Positions 1 through 6,779 of a stretch of 18,413 nucleotides of DNA are shown here, in pieces (positions within the stretch are counted from its first letter, which is position 1; the number at the start of each line of letters is the position of its first letter). The position numbers were made by a program, and so were the translations under genes. The notes beneath the pieces were generated by a model that was given only the letters and a program-made list of their open reading frames with translations, searched no databases and was not told where the DNA came from. The DNA lies in assembly GCA_020851015.1 (NCBI GenBank), contig JADZDN010000227.1, forward strand, positions 1-18,413, in the 5' to 3' direction. This stretch comes from Alphaproteobacteria bacterium (GTDB lineage: Bacteria; Pseudomonadota; Alphaproteobacteria; JAEULC01).

Positions 1-548
1 AACATCGCGCCGCCGCCCAGCACCATCAGCGCCGCGGTGCCCAGGTCGGGCTGGATCATCACCAGCGCCGCCGGCAGCAGCACCATCAGGGTCGGCGGGA
101 TCACGTAGACCACGCGGCCGGTCTCCTCGGCCGTCAGCCCGTGGAAATAGCGCGCCAGCGACAGCACCATCGCGATCTTCATGATCTCCGAGGGTTGGAT
201 CTGGATCGGGCCGATGTCGAGCCAGCGCTGCGCGCCCATGCCGATCTGCCCGGCGATGTCGACGGCGACCAGCAGCACGAAGCCAACCGCATAGGCCGGA
301 TAGGCCAGGCGCAGCCAGACGCGGATGTCCACGAGCGCGATGGCGAGCGCGACGCAAAGCGCCATCAGGAAGCGCACCAGATGCCGCGACGCCCATGGCT
401 GCAGGCTGGCGCCGCCGGCGGAATAGAGCATCAGCACGCCGATCGCCGCGATCGCCGACAAAAGCAGCGCCAGCATCCAGTTCAGGCGCAGCGCCTTGTC
501 GGTCAGCGTCAGGTCGACGGGATTGAGCCCGCGCGCGCGCCTGGCCAT
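1..548 (-). CDS. rodA: RodA, peptidoglycan glycosyltransferase (SEDS), 3' part missing
   Basis: This is the N-terminal 182 residues of RodA/MrdB, the SEDS-family membrane protein that polymerises lipid II during cell elongation together with PBP2. The translation begins MARRARGLNPVDLTL, followed by alternating hydrophobic helices. It contains the SEDS hallmarks GAQRWLDIGPIQIQPSE and IQPDLGTAA, which I read directly from the reverse complement. The ATG at 546-548 lies 3 nt after the mrdA stop codon, so the two are almost certainly co-transcribed and translationally coupled. The gene leaves the window at base 1, so the second half, including most later transmembrane helices, is not visible. No frameshift is seen in the visible part. 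Confidence 0.95.
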   Translation of the reverse strand, partial: MARRARGLNPVDLTLTDKALRLNWMLALLLSAIAAIGVLMLYSAGGASLQPWASRHLVRFLMALCVALAIALVDIRVWLRLAYPAYAVGFVLLVAVDIAGQIGMGAQRWLDIGPIQIQPSEIMKIAMVLSLARYFHGLTAEETGRVVYVIPPTLMVLLPAALVMIQPDLGTAALMVLGGGAM

Positions 549-551
549 GGC

Positions 552-2435
552 CTAGCTCCGCTCCAGCGACGCCACGCTGGGCGCGCCCGGGGGCTGGCGG
601 CGCGACGGATCGCGCTTCTGCGTCTCGATCAGAAGGTCGCGCACGACCGGCGCGGCCATCGCCGACCCGCCGCCGCCGTGCTCGACGATCACCGCCGCGG
701 CGTAGCGTGGCGCCGAGACCGGCGCGAAGCCGATGAACAGCGCGTGGTCGCGCTCGCGCCACGGCCGGTCCTTCAGCTTGTGCAGGCCCGCGTCGCGCTC
801 GCTCATGGTGATGCGGCGGACCTGCGAGGTGCCGGACTTGCCGCCCATCGCCATCTCGGGCTCCTTGATGCGCGCCGCATAGGCGGTGCCGCGCTGGGTG
901 TTGGTGACCGCCTCCATGCCCTTGATCACCAGCTCCAGCGCCTCGCGCTTGACGCCGATCGACTGCGCCTCGGGCGGGCGGGCGACGAAACCGCCGTCGC
1001 GCGCCACCAGCTCGCGCGTCAGGCGCGGCTGCACGGCGATGCCGCCGTTGACGATGCGCGAGGTCATCAGCGCGAGCTGCAACGGCGTCGCCAGCACGCT
1101 GCCCTGGCCGATTCCGCACACCAGCGTCTCGCCCTGCTGCCAGGAAACGCCGCTGGTTCGCAGCTTCCAGTCGCGCGTCGGCATCAGCCCGCCGCGCTCG
1201 CCCGGCAGGTCCAGCCCCGTGCGGTCGCCAAGCCCCAGCGCGCGGCCCATGGCGGCGATGCGGTCGATGCCGCAGCGACGCGCCAGCTCATAGAAATAGA
1301 CGTCGCAGGACTGCGCGATCGCCTCGTGCAGGTTCACCGATCCGTGGCCGCCCTTCTTGTAGCAATGGAAGCGGCTGTCGCCGAGATCGTAGTGGCCGGG
1401 ACAACTGACGCGAAACTCGGGCGTGACCAGGCCGGCGCTGAGCGCGGCCAGGGCGACGACCGGCTTGAAGGTCGATCCGGGCGGGTACTGCCCGGCGACG
1501 GCCTTGTTGATCAGCGGCGTGTACTCGTTGTGCAGCAGCTCGTCCCAGTCGCGTGCGCTGATGCCGGAGGTGAACAGGTTGGGATCGAAGGCCGGCACCG
1601 AGGCGAGCGCCAGCACCTCGCCCGAATGCACGTCCATCACCGCCGCCGCACCGCTCTGGCCGGCCAGGCGCTTGGTCGCGAAGTCCTGCAGCGTCATGTC
1701 GATGGTCAGCGACAGGTCGCCGCCGGGCGTCCCGTCCTGGCGGTCCAGCTCGCGCACCACGCGGCCAACCGCGTTGACCTCGACCCGACTGCGCCCGGCG
1801 CGGCCGCGCAGCGCCACGTCGTGGATCTTCTCGACGCCGCCTTTGCCGATGCGGAAGCCCGGCAGCTCCAGCAGCGGGTCGCCGGTCAGCTCGCTCTCCG
1901 CTACCGCCGCCACGTAGCCGACCAGATGCGCGGCGGTCGGGCCGAAGGGGTAGTAGCGGGTCTGGCCCATGTCGATCGAGATGCCCGGCAGGTCGGGCGC
2001 GTTGATCTCGATGCGCGAGACCTCGTGCCAGCTCAGGTTCTCGCGCACTGCCACCGGCACGAAGCTGCGCCGGCGCTTCAATTCGCGCAGCACGCGCCTG
2101 CGGTCGGCCTCGCCGATCGGGATGATCTCGGACAGCGCCGCCAGCACCGCGTCGGCGTTGGGCGCCTGCTCGGCGTTCAGCAGCACGCGGACGTTCTGCC
2201 GGTTGACCGCCAGCGCCTCGCCGCCGCGATCCAGCACGCGGCCCCGCGCGGGCGGCAGCAGGCGCATGCTGACGCGGTTCTCCTCGGCCATGGTCTGGAA
2301 GCGGCTCGATTCCACGACCTGCAGGTAGTAGATGCGCCCGGCCAGCACCGACAGCAGCCCGGCCTGGCCGGCGCCCAGCAGCAGCGCCCGGCGCGTGAAC
2401 AGCCGCTCGCGCGACAGGTCGTCCTTGGTCGCCAT
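552..2435 (-). CDS. mrdA: Penicillin-binding protein 2 (elongasome transpeptidase)
   Basis: A 627-residue class B PBP that cross-links peptidoglycan with RodA in the elongasome. The N-terminus has a single signal-anchor segment at about residues 17-38, and the rest is periplasmic. The PBP dimerisation region precedes the transpeptidase domain. The three transpeptidase motifs are present: SxxK as STFK (S321, K324), the SxN position as SCD (376-378, the form usual in PBP2), and KSGT (533-536). The length matches the family. The ATG at 2433-2435 directly abuts the stop codon of mreD, and rodA follows after 3 nt, giving the standard mreD-mrdA-rodA order. Nothing is truncated. Confidence 0.97.
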   Translation of the reverse strand: MATKDDLSRERLFTRRALLLGAGQAGLLSVLAGRIYYLQVVESSRFQTMAEENRVSMRLLPPARGRVLDRGGEALAVNRQNVRVLLNAEQAPNADAVLAALSEIIPIGEADRRRVLRELKRRRSFVPVAVRENLSWHEVSRIEINAPDLPGISIDMGQTRYYPFGPTAAHLVGYVAAVAESELTGDPLLELPGFRIGKGGVEKIHDVALRGRAGRSRVEVNAVGRVVRELDRQDGTPGGDLSLTIDMTLQDFATKRLAGQSGAAAVMDVHSGEVLALASVPAFDPNLFTSGISARDWDELLHNEYTPLINKAVAGQYPPGSTFKPVVALAALSAGLVTPEFRVSCPGHYDLGDSRFHCYKKGGHGSVNLHEAIAQSCDVYFYELARRCGIDRIAAMGRALGLGDRTGLDLPGERGGLMPTRDWKLRTSGVSWQQGETLVCGIGQGSVLATPLQLALMTSRIVNGGIAVQPRLTRELVARDGGFVARPPEAQSIGVKREALELVIKGMEAVTNTQRGTAYAARIKEPEMAMGGKSGTSQVRRITMSERDAGLHKLKDRPWRERDHALFIGFAPVSAPRYAAAVIVEHGGGGSAMAAPVVRDLLIETQKRDPSRRQPPGAPSVASLERS

Positions 2436-2960
2436 CTAGCGCGCCTGCACCCAGGCGCGATGCACCGCCAGCAGCAGCCAGGCAACCGGCGGATAGAGCG
2501 CCACGGTCATCAGGTACTGCATGCCCGCCGCCAGCGGATTGAACAGCGCCAGGTGAAGCACCGCCATCAGAATCCAGGCGAGCGTGAAAGCGGCCAACGC
2601 CACGCCGACGAAGCCTGCCCAGCCTACCGCGAAGGGCCGGCGCATCAGCACCCGGCGCTGGGTCAGGACGGCACCGTGGGTCGCCAGCAGCACGAAGGCG
2701 CCGACCCCCAGCGGGCCGCCGCCGACGATGTCCTGGAACACGCCCAGCGCCAGGACCACCGGCGCCGGCATCAGCTCGGCGCGGTACATGGTCCAGTAGT
2801 AGACCGACATCAGCGCGAAGGAGGGGATGATGACCGCGAACTCCGGCAGCCGCAGCGGCACGACGTCGAGCAGGATCAGGACCAGGGTCAGCATGGCCGG
2901 CGTCGCCTCGCGCGCCGCCGCGTCGACGCGGTGGACGATCGTGCCGCCGGCCGGGATCAC
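2436..2960 (-). CDS. mreD: MreD, rod-shape determining inner-membrane protein
   Basis: A 174-residue polytopic membrane protein of the elongasome, positioned between MreC and PBP2. I chose the GTG start at 2958-2960 because it overlaps the mreC stop codon (GTGA), giving a protein of normal MreD length. The open frame continues upstream to about 3851, but that part is out-of-frame mreC sequence. After a short N-terminal stretch come about five hydrophobic helices. The segment YYWTMYRAELMP and the following GVFQDIVGGGPLGVGAF are typical MreD features. The stop codon touches the mrdA start codon. Function is from family and operon context. MreD sequences diverge fast, but the position leaves little doubt. 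Confidence 0.93.
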   Translation of the reverse strand: MIPAGGTIVHRVDAAAREATPAMLTLVLILLDVVPLRLPEFAVIIPSFALMSVYYWTMYRAELMPAPVVLALGVFQDIVGGGPLGVGAFVLLATHGAVLTQRRVLMRRPFAVGWAGFVGVALAAFTLAWILMAVLHLALFNPLAAGMQYLMTVALYPPVAWLLLAVHRAWVQAR

Positions 2961-3835
2961 GGACGGCCTCCGGGATCGCCCGCCGTTCCCTGGCCGCGCA
3001 GCGGGCCGCCGAGCCCGAAATCGACCAGGCGCAGGAACTCCAGCCGGTCCCAGTCGATCGGCGGCTGCACCCGCAGCCCGCCGTCCGCGCCCACCACCAC
3101 GCCCACCGGGATGCCGGGCGGGAAGATGCCGCCGATGCCCGAGGTCACCACCCGGTCGCCCGGCGAGACGCGCGCGTTCGGCCGCAGGTAGTCGAGCCGC
3201 GGCCGGTCGGAATTGTCGCCGGCCAGGATCGCCTGGTCGCGCGAGCTTTCCACCACCACCGGGATGCGGCTGTTGAGGTCGGTGATCAGCAGCACGCGGG
3301 CCGAGCGGTCGCCCACCTCGGTCACGCGTCCCGCCAGCCCGGCGCCCGCGACGGCGGCCTGGCCCTTGCGCACGCCGTGCCGGGCGCCGGCGGCGACCAG
3401 TACGCTGCGCACATAGGCGCCGCCCGACGCGCCGATGACCCGCGCGGACACCTCGGTCGCGGCGGCTTCGGGCACGAAGCCGGTCAGGTTGCGCAGGATG
3501 GCGTTCTCGGCTTCGAGCTGGCGCGCGACCGCCTGCCATTGCATCAGCCGCGCGTTCTCCTCGCGCAAGGTGCGGTTCTCCAGCGCCAAGCCGTAGGCAT
3601 TGCGGCCATGCTCGATCAGGTCGTTGGCGACGCCGATCGGCCGGCTGAGCGCGTCCAGCACCGGCGCCACGGCGTCGGTCATCTCGACGCGGATGCGCTC
3701 GACGATCACCGTATCGGCCTTGCCGAGCAGCATCAGCCCCGCCGCCATCGCCAGCAGCAGGAGAAACGTGAAACGCTGGACCCACAGCCTGACGGGCTGT
3801 GTGAGCCGAAGCACCGATCCCGAGCGGTCCTTCAT
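2957..3835 (-). CDS. mreC: MreC, rod-shape determining periplasmic protein
   Basis: A 292-residue bitopic inner-membrane protein that scaffolds and activates the PBP2-RodA pair. It has one transmembrane helix at about residues 21-38, a coiled coil at about 80-117 rich in Leu, Glu and Asn, and then the two beta-barrel MreC domain. That domain includes GASGGAYVRSVLVAAG (135-150) and the conserved TSGIGGIFPPGIPVG (231-245). The ATG at 3833-3835 is preceded by a G-rich stretch (reverse complement of 3841-3846) that may serve as ribosome binding site. It is the first gene of this operon in the window. mreB, usually its upstream neighbour, is replaced by an outer-membrane protein gene. No sequence defect is seen. 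Confidence 0.96.
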   Translation of the reverse strand: MKDRSGSVLRLTQPVRLWVQRFTFLLLLAMAAGLMLLGKADTVIVERIRVEMTDAVAPVLDALSRPIGVANDLIEHGRNAYGLALENRTLREENARLMQWQAVARQLEAENAILRNLTGFVPEAAATEVSARVIGASGGAYVRSVLVAAGARHGVRKGQAAVAGAGLAGRVTEVGDRSARVLLITDLNSRIPVVVESSRDQAILAGDNSDRPRLDYLRPNARVSPGDRVVTSGIGGIFPPGIPVGVVVGADGGLRVQPPIDWDRLEFLRLVDFGLGGPLRGQGTAGDPGGRP

Positions 3836-3909
3836 TCAAAGCCCCCGACATCCGGGCGCGCGCCCTGGGGCCAATCTATCACGCGCCCCTGCGGGGACGC
3901 AGCGCCCAA

Positions 3910-3926
3910 GCGCCCATCACGGGCGC
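3910..3926 (-). terminator. Short hairpin after the outer-membrane protein gene
   Basis: A perfect 6-bp inverted repeat, GCGCCC with a 5-nt loop and GGGCGC, starts 13 nt after the minus-strand stop codon at 3940-3942. There is no clear T-tract on the minus strand, so it is at best a weak or Rho-assisted terminator separating the beta-barrel gene from mreC. The rest of the 104-nt gap contains a second short stem (CCCC TGC GGGG at 3886-3896). I see no convincing -35/-10 pair for mreC. Confidence 0.3.
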
Positions 3927-3939
3927 ATATCGCCATCGC

Positions 3940-4668
3940 CTAGAAGCGATAGCCGAAGCCCAGCCGCAATTCGTGGCGATAGAACGTGTCGGCATCGATG
4001 TGAATGCCGGCCGCCGTGTTGCCGGCCTCCACCGAGCCCAGGTTGAGGTACCGGTACGCCGCCTCCGCGAACCAGTTCTCGGTCAGGTCGAAATTGCCGC
4101 CCGCCGTCAGGCCCCAGGCCAGGTTGCCGGTCTTGAACGTTTCGTTGCGCACGGTGTTGACGCCGCCGACGCTGAAATCGTTGTAGTTCACGTCCGATTC
4201 GTTGCGCGAATAGCCGATGCTGAAACCCGCATAGGGCCGCCACCAGGTCGAGCCGACATTGAAGTCGTACAGCGCGTTGAGAAGGATCGTCGTCGCGCTG
4301 ACATTGTCCTCGAATCCGGCCGAACGCAGGTTGTTGGTAAAGACCGGCCGCGAGTCGTAGTCCAGCCGGACCATGCGGTTGTATTCGATCTCCGTACGGA
4401 TCGGCGCGCCCAGGCGCTTCCAGTTGAAGCCGATCGCGACGCCGCCGCCGGCGACCGAATCCTGCGCCTTGTCGTCCTTCAGCAGTCCCTGGGTCGGCCC
4501 GGCGTTCTTGATGTCGCTGATGAAGCCGCCGCCGCCGGTAACGACGCCCGTCACGTAGACGCCGCTGCAGCAGGAATCGGCCCGCGCCGCGCCGCCACTT
4601 GCGATCCCCAGGGCAAATATCAACGCCCCGATCCACCGCGACAGGGTTGTACCGTACCTACGCATCAT
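3940..4668 (-). CDS. Small outer-membrane beta-barrel protein (OmpW/Omp25-like)
   Basis: A 242-residue exported protein predicted to form an eight-stranded outer-membrane barrel. The signal peptide occupies residues 1-30, ending GGAARA before DSCC. The mature part alternates hydrophobic and polar residues in strands and ends in YRF, the C-terminal aromatic signal recognised by the Bam machinery. I place the start at the tandem ATG codons (4666-4668 and 4663-4665) because the signal peptide begins there. The in-frame ATG 36 nt upstream adds a charged tail and has no ribosome binding site. The two adjacent cysteines at mature positions 3-4 are unusual for this class. Substrate or role is unknown: small barrels of this type range from structural proteins to narrow channels and adhesins. 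It is transcribed away from the vapBC promoter. Confidence 0.82.
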   Translation of the reverse strand: MMRRYGTTLSRWIGALIFALGIASGGAARADSCCSGVYVTGVVTGGGGFISDIKNAGPTQGLLKDDKAQDSVAGGGVAIGFNWKRLGAPIRTEIEYNRMVRLDYDSRPVFTNNLRSAGFEDNVSATTILLNALYDFNVGSTWWRPYAGFSIGYSRNESDVNYNDFSVGGVNTVRNETFKTGNLAWGLTAGGNFDLTENWFAEAAYRYLNLGSVEAGNTAAGIHIDADTFYRHELRLGFGYRF

Positions 4669-4771
4669 GAAAACCTGTATCGCGCGACCGTCGATTCTGT
4701 CCATGCGAAGAAGGGGTTGGCCTTAATCGTTCACCTAACTGTGGCAGAAAGGGCACGGCCGTCTGCCTGGG

Positions 4772-4800
4772 TTGCCGCCGCATCAAACCTACAATATAAT
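4772..4800 (+). promoter_or_regulatory. Sigma70-like promoter of the vapBC operon
   Basis: TTGCCG (4772-4777) and a perfect TATAAT (4795-4800) are separated by exactly 17 nt. A start site near 4806-4808 would give a leader of about 19 nt before the antitoxin ATG. This AT-rich -10 stands out in the GC-rich surroundings. Confidence 0.75.
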
Positions 4801-4829
4801 TCATGGCGCAAATGGAACTCATGCCATGA
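4801..4829. promoter_or_regulatory. Candidate VapB operator: TCATGGC / GCCATGA inverted repeat
   Basis: Perfect 7-bp arms TCATGGC (4801-4807) and GCCATGA (4823-4829) are separated by 15 nt, with arm centres 22 bp apart, about two helical turns. The repeat begins right behind the -10 box, and its right arm contains the antitoxin start codon. This is where an autorepressing toxin-antitoxin complex would bind. In the mRNA the same arms could pair and hide the start codon. Function is inferred from position and symmetry. Confidence 0.5.
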
Positions 4830-5077
4830 AATCGATTAGAGCCAAGGTTTCGCCAACGGGTCGATTAAGCATCCCGGCACCCTTTCGCCGCGCCGTGGGG
4901 CTGCAAGCGGGCGGCGACGTCGTGATCGAGCTTGCTGGCAAGGAAATGCGCATCCGCAGCCTAGCCGAAGCGGTTGCCCAGGCCCAGGCGCTCAGCCGGC
5001 GTTTGCTTGGCGAGCAGCCCGACGCGGCCGTTGACGACTTCATCGCCGAGCGTCGGCGCGAAGCGGCCAAGGAGTGA
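4826..5077 (+). CDS. vapB: VapB-type antitoxin, SpoVT/AbrB fold
   Basis: An 83-residue antitoxin. Residues 4-46 form the swapped-hairpin AbrB DNA-binding fold, with the typical KVSPTGRLSIPAPFRRAVGL (7-26) and the hydrophobic strands that follow. Residues 47-83 form an acidic/basic helical tail of the kind that wraps around the toxin. I chose the ATG at 4826 because the AbrB domain starts there. A GGAA sequence at 4814-4817 is a plausible ribosome binding site, and a TTG at 4772 lies inside the promoter. The antitoxin is expected to neutralise the downstream PIN RNase and repress its own promoter. Its stop codon overlaps the vapC start (GTGA), so synthesis of the pair is coupled. Confidence 0.9.
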   Translation: MKSIRAKVSPTGRLSIPAPFRRAVGLQAGGDVVIELAGKEMRIRSLAEAVAQAQALSRRLLGEQPDAAVDDFIAERRREAAKE

Positions 5078-5463
5078 CCATCGCGGTCCTCGACGCCTCG
5101 GCGCTGCTGGCTCTGTTGCTGGACGAGCCGGGTGCGGACCGCGTGCAGTCGACACTGGCCGACGCTGCGATGACCACGATCAACCTCAGCGAAATCGTCG
5201 GGCACTACGCCCGCAACGACGTGGCCGAGGCCGATATCCGACGCGTGCTCGACGCCCTGCCGTTTGAGCGCGTGCCGTTTGACGAGGACCTTGCCTATGC
5301 GGCGGGGCTGCTGCTGCCCGCCGTAAAGGTGGTTGGGCTCTCGATCGGCGACCGTGCCTGTCTTGCCCTGGCCCGGCGTCTTGGCGTCCCGGCGATCACG
5401 GCTGACCGCGCTTGGGTCGCAGTGGCCGCAGCTGCCCGCGTTACGGTCGAATTGATCCGATAG
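5074..5463 (+). CDS. vapC: VapC-type toxin, PIN-domain ribonuclease
   Basis: A 129-residue PIN domain, full length for the VapC family, with all four acidic metal-binding residues: D7 in VLDASALLALL, E40 in NLSE, D93 in SIGDRACLALA and D111 in ITADRAW. The toxin is expected to be a Mg2+/Mn2+-dependent endoribonuclease that cuts tRNA or rRNA. The GTG start at 5074-5076 overlaps the antitoxin stop. An AAGGAG sequence ends right at the GTG, too close to act as a normal ribosome binding site, so translation probably depends on ribosomes arriving from vapB. No disrupting mutation is seen, so the module looks functional. It faces the aminotransferase gene with only 2 bp between the stop codons. Confidence 0.92.
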   Translation: MTIAVLDASALLALLLDEPGADRVQSTLADAAMTTINLSEIVGHYARNDVAEADIRRVLDALPFERVPFDEDLAYAAGLLLPAVKVVGLSIGDRACLALARRLGVPAITADRAWVAVAAAARVTVELIR

Positions 5464-5465
5464 GA

Positions 5466-6608
5466 CTAGGCCGGCGCCCGCTGGGCGGAGGGCCGCCGTT
5501 CAGGCGCCGCGGTCAGGATTTCCGCCATCGCCGCCAGCACCGCGTCGGTGTCCTCGGGGCCGCCGATCGAGATGCGGATCACGTCGTCGCGGCCGCCCTC
5601 GGCCCAGGCGCCGATCAGGATGCCGCGCTCCTCCATGCCCTTCACGACGGCGGCGGCTTTCATCGGCACGGGGATCGACATGAAGTTCGTGACCGTCCGC
5701 ATCGGCGCCAGGCCAAGGCGCCGCAGCCCGGCATCCAGCCTGTCGCGTTCGGCGGCGCAGGAATCCAGCACCTTCTTGAGGTGCGCCTCGTCCTCAAGCG
5801 CCGCCAGGGCGGCCGCCTGGACCAGGGCATTGGCGTTGAAGGCGGTCCGCCCGCGCTGGATCGCGCCGGCGACCTCGGGCGAGCTGCACAGCGCATAGCC
5901 AAGACGCAGCCCCGCTAGACAATAGGCCTTGGAGAAGGTGCGCATGACGATCCAGGGCCCCTGGCGCATTTTCAAGGCCGCCAGCACGTCCGGGCCGCCG
6001 GCATGCAGGGCATACTCGAAATAGGCCTCGTCGATCGCCAGCAGCACGCCAGGCGGCGTGGCCGTCACCAGATACTCCACCTCGTCCCGGTCGTTGATCC
6101 AGCCGGTCGGGTTGTTCGGCAGGGCGCAGTAGAGGATCCGGGTGCGCGGGGTGATGGCGGCGATCAGCGCCTTGACGTCGTTGCGCCCGTCGGGAAGCAG
6201 CTTCACGCGCACCGGCACGCCGCCGGCAAGCTGGGTCGACTTCATGTAGCGCCCGAAGGACGGGGTGGAAGCGATGACCTCGTCGCCCGGATCCAGCGCC
6301 AGCAGGGTCGTCAGGTTCAGCAGTTCCTCGCTGCCCGTCCCGAACACGATGCAGGCCGGGTCGACGCCCGTGCGCGCCGCCAGCGCCGCGGCCAGGGCGC
6401 GGGCCTGGGCGTCGGGATAGCGGTTTGCCCTTGCCGCCGCCTCGCGCACCGCCTCCACCACCTTGGGCGAGGGCGGGAAGGGGCATTCGTTCAGGTGCAG
6501 CGCCCGCATCCGGCGCGGCAGGGCCGGCGCATAGGTGGGATTGCCGCCCGCTGCCACGGCGGCAACCGACGAGCGCATATAGGGCGGGCGGGTGGTGCTA
6601 TCCTGCAT
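5466..6608 (-). CDS. PLP-dependent aminotransferase, HisC-like
   Basis: A 380-residue fold-type I aminotransferase resembling histidinol-phosphate aminotransferase. It has RYPD (63-66), the cofactor phosphate loop GTGSEELLN (90-98), NNPTG (165-169), DEAYFEY (193-199) with the pyridine-nitrogen aspartate D193, the Schiff-base lysine K227 in TFSKAYCLAGLRLGY, and the substrate-carboxylate arginine R345 in IRISIGG. I chose the ATG at 6606-6608 because an AAGGAG ribosome binding site lies 6 nt upstream. The frame continues further but only through promoter DNA. The usual HisC NENPxGPSP segment is here LNECPFPPSP (39-48), so the substrate may differ from histidinol phosphate. No his gene is nearby. 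An aromatic amino acid transaminase or another HisC-family paralogue is equally possible. Confidence 0.88.
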   Translation of the reverse strand: MQDSTTRPPYMRSSVAAVAAGGNPTYAPALPRRMRALHLNECPFPPSPKVVEAVREAAARANRYPDAQARALAAALAARTGVDPACIVFGTGSEELLNLTTLLALDPGDEVIASTPSFGRYMKSTQLAGGVPVRVKLLPDGRNDVKALIAAITPRTRILYCALPNNPTGWINDRDEVEYLVTATPPGVLLAIDEAYFEYALHAGGPDVLAALKMRQGPWIVMRTFSKAYCLAGLRLGYALCSSPEVAGAIQRGRTAFNANALVQAAALAALEDEAHLKKVLDSCAAERDRLDAGLRRLGLAPMRTVTNFMSIPVPMKAAAVVKGMEERGILIGAWAEGGRDDVIRISIGGPEDTDAVLAAMAEILTAAPERRPSAQRAPA

Positions 6609-6636
6609 GGGTGCTCCTTGCCGGTATTGCGGGGCG

Positions 6637-6664
6637 ATTATCGGTTTCCCGCGCGCGGCCACAA
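6637..6664 (-). promoter_or_regulatory. Candidate promoter of the HisC-like gene
   Basis: On the minus strand, TTGTGG (6659-6664) and GATAAT (6637-6642) are 16 nt apart. The -10 matches the consensus at 5 of 6 positions. Transcription would start near 6630, leaving a leader of about 22 nt that holds the AAGGAG ribosome binding site. Confidence 0.5.
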
Positions 6665-6718
6665 GGGCCGGATTGTGCGCATTGATTCGCGATACCGGTC
6701 CGCCAGGCTTGGATCGGT

Positions 6719-6748
6719 TTGACAACGCGCGCCATCGGCGCCGATGCT
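6719..6748 (+). promoter_or_regulatory. Candidate promoter of dppA
   Basis: A consensus TTGACA (6719-6724) is followed after 18 nt by GATGCT (6743-6748), which keeps the important second A and last T of a -10 box. The start site would lie near 6755, about 25 nt before the dppA ATG. The -35 is strong and the -10 weak, so an activator may help. Confidence 0.45.
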
Positions 6749-6779
6749 ACGGCCAAATTCGTTGCGGGAGAAACGATCC

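Noticed and set aside
141..3191. A 1016-codon plus-strand open frame opposite the mre genes
   Set aside because: It is antisense to mreC, mreD, mrdA and rodA, all of which show clear family motifs. Its product is low-complexity, rich in Arg, His, Gln and Ala, as expected from a stop-poor shadow frame in GC-rich DNA.
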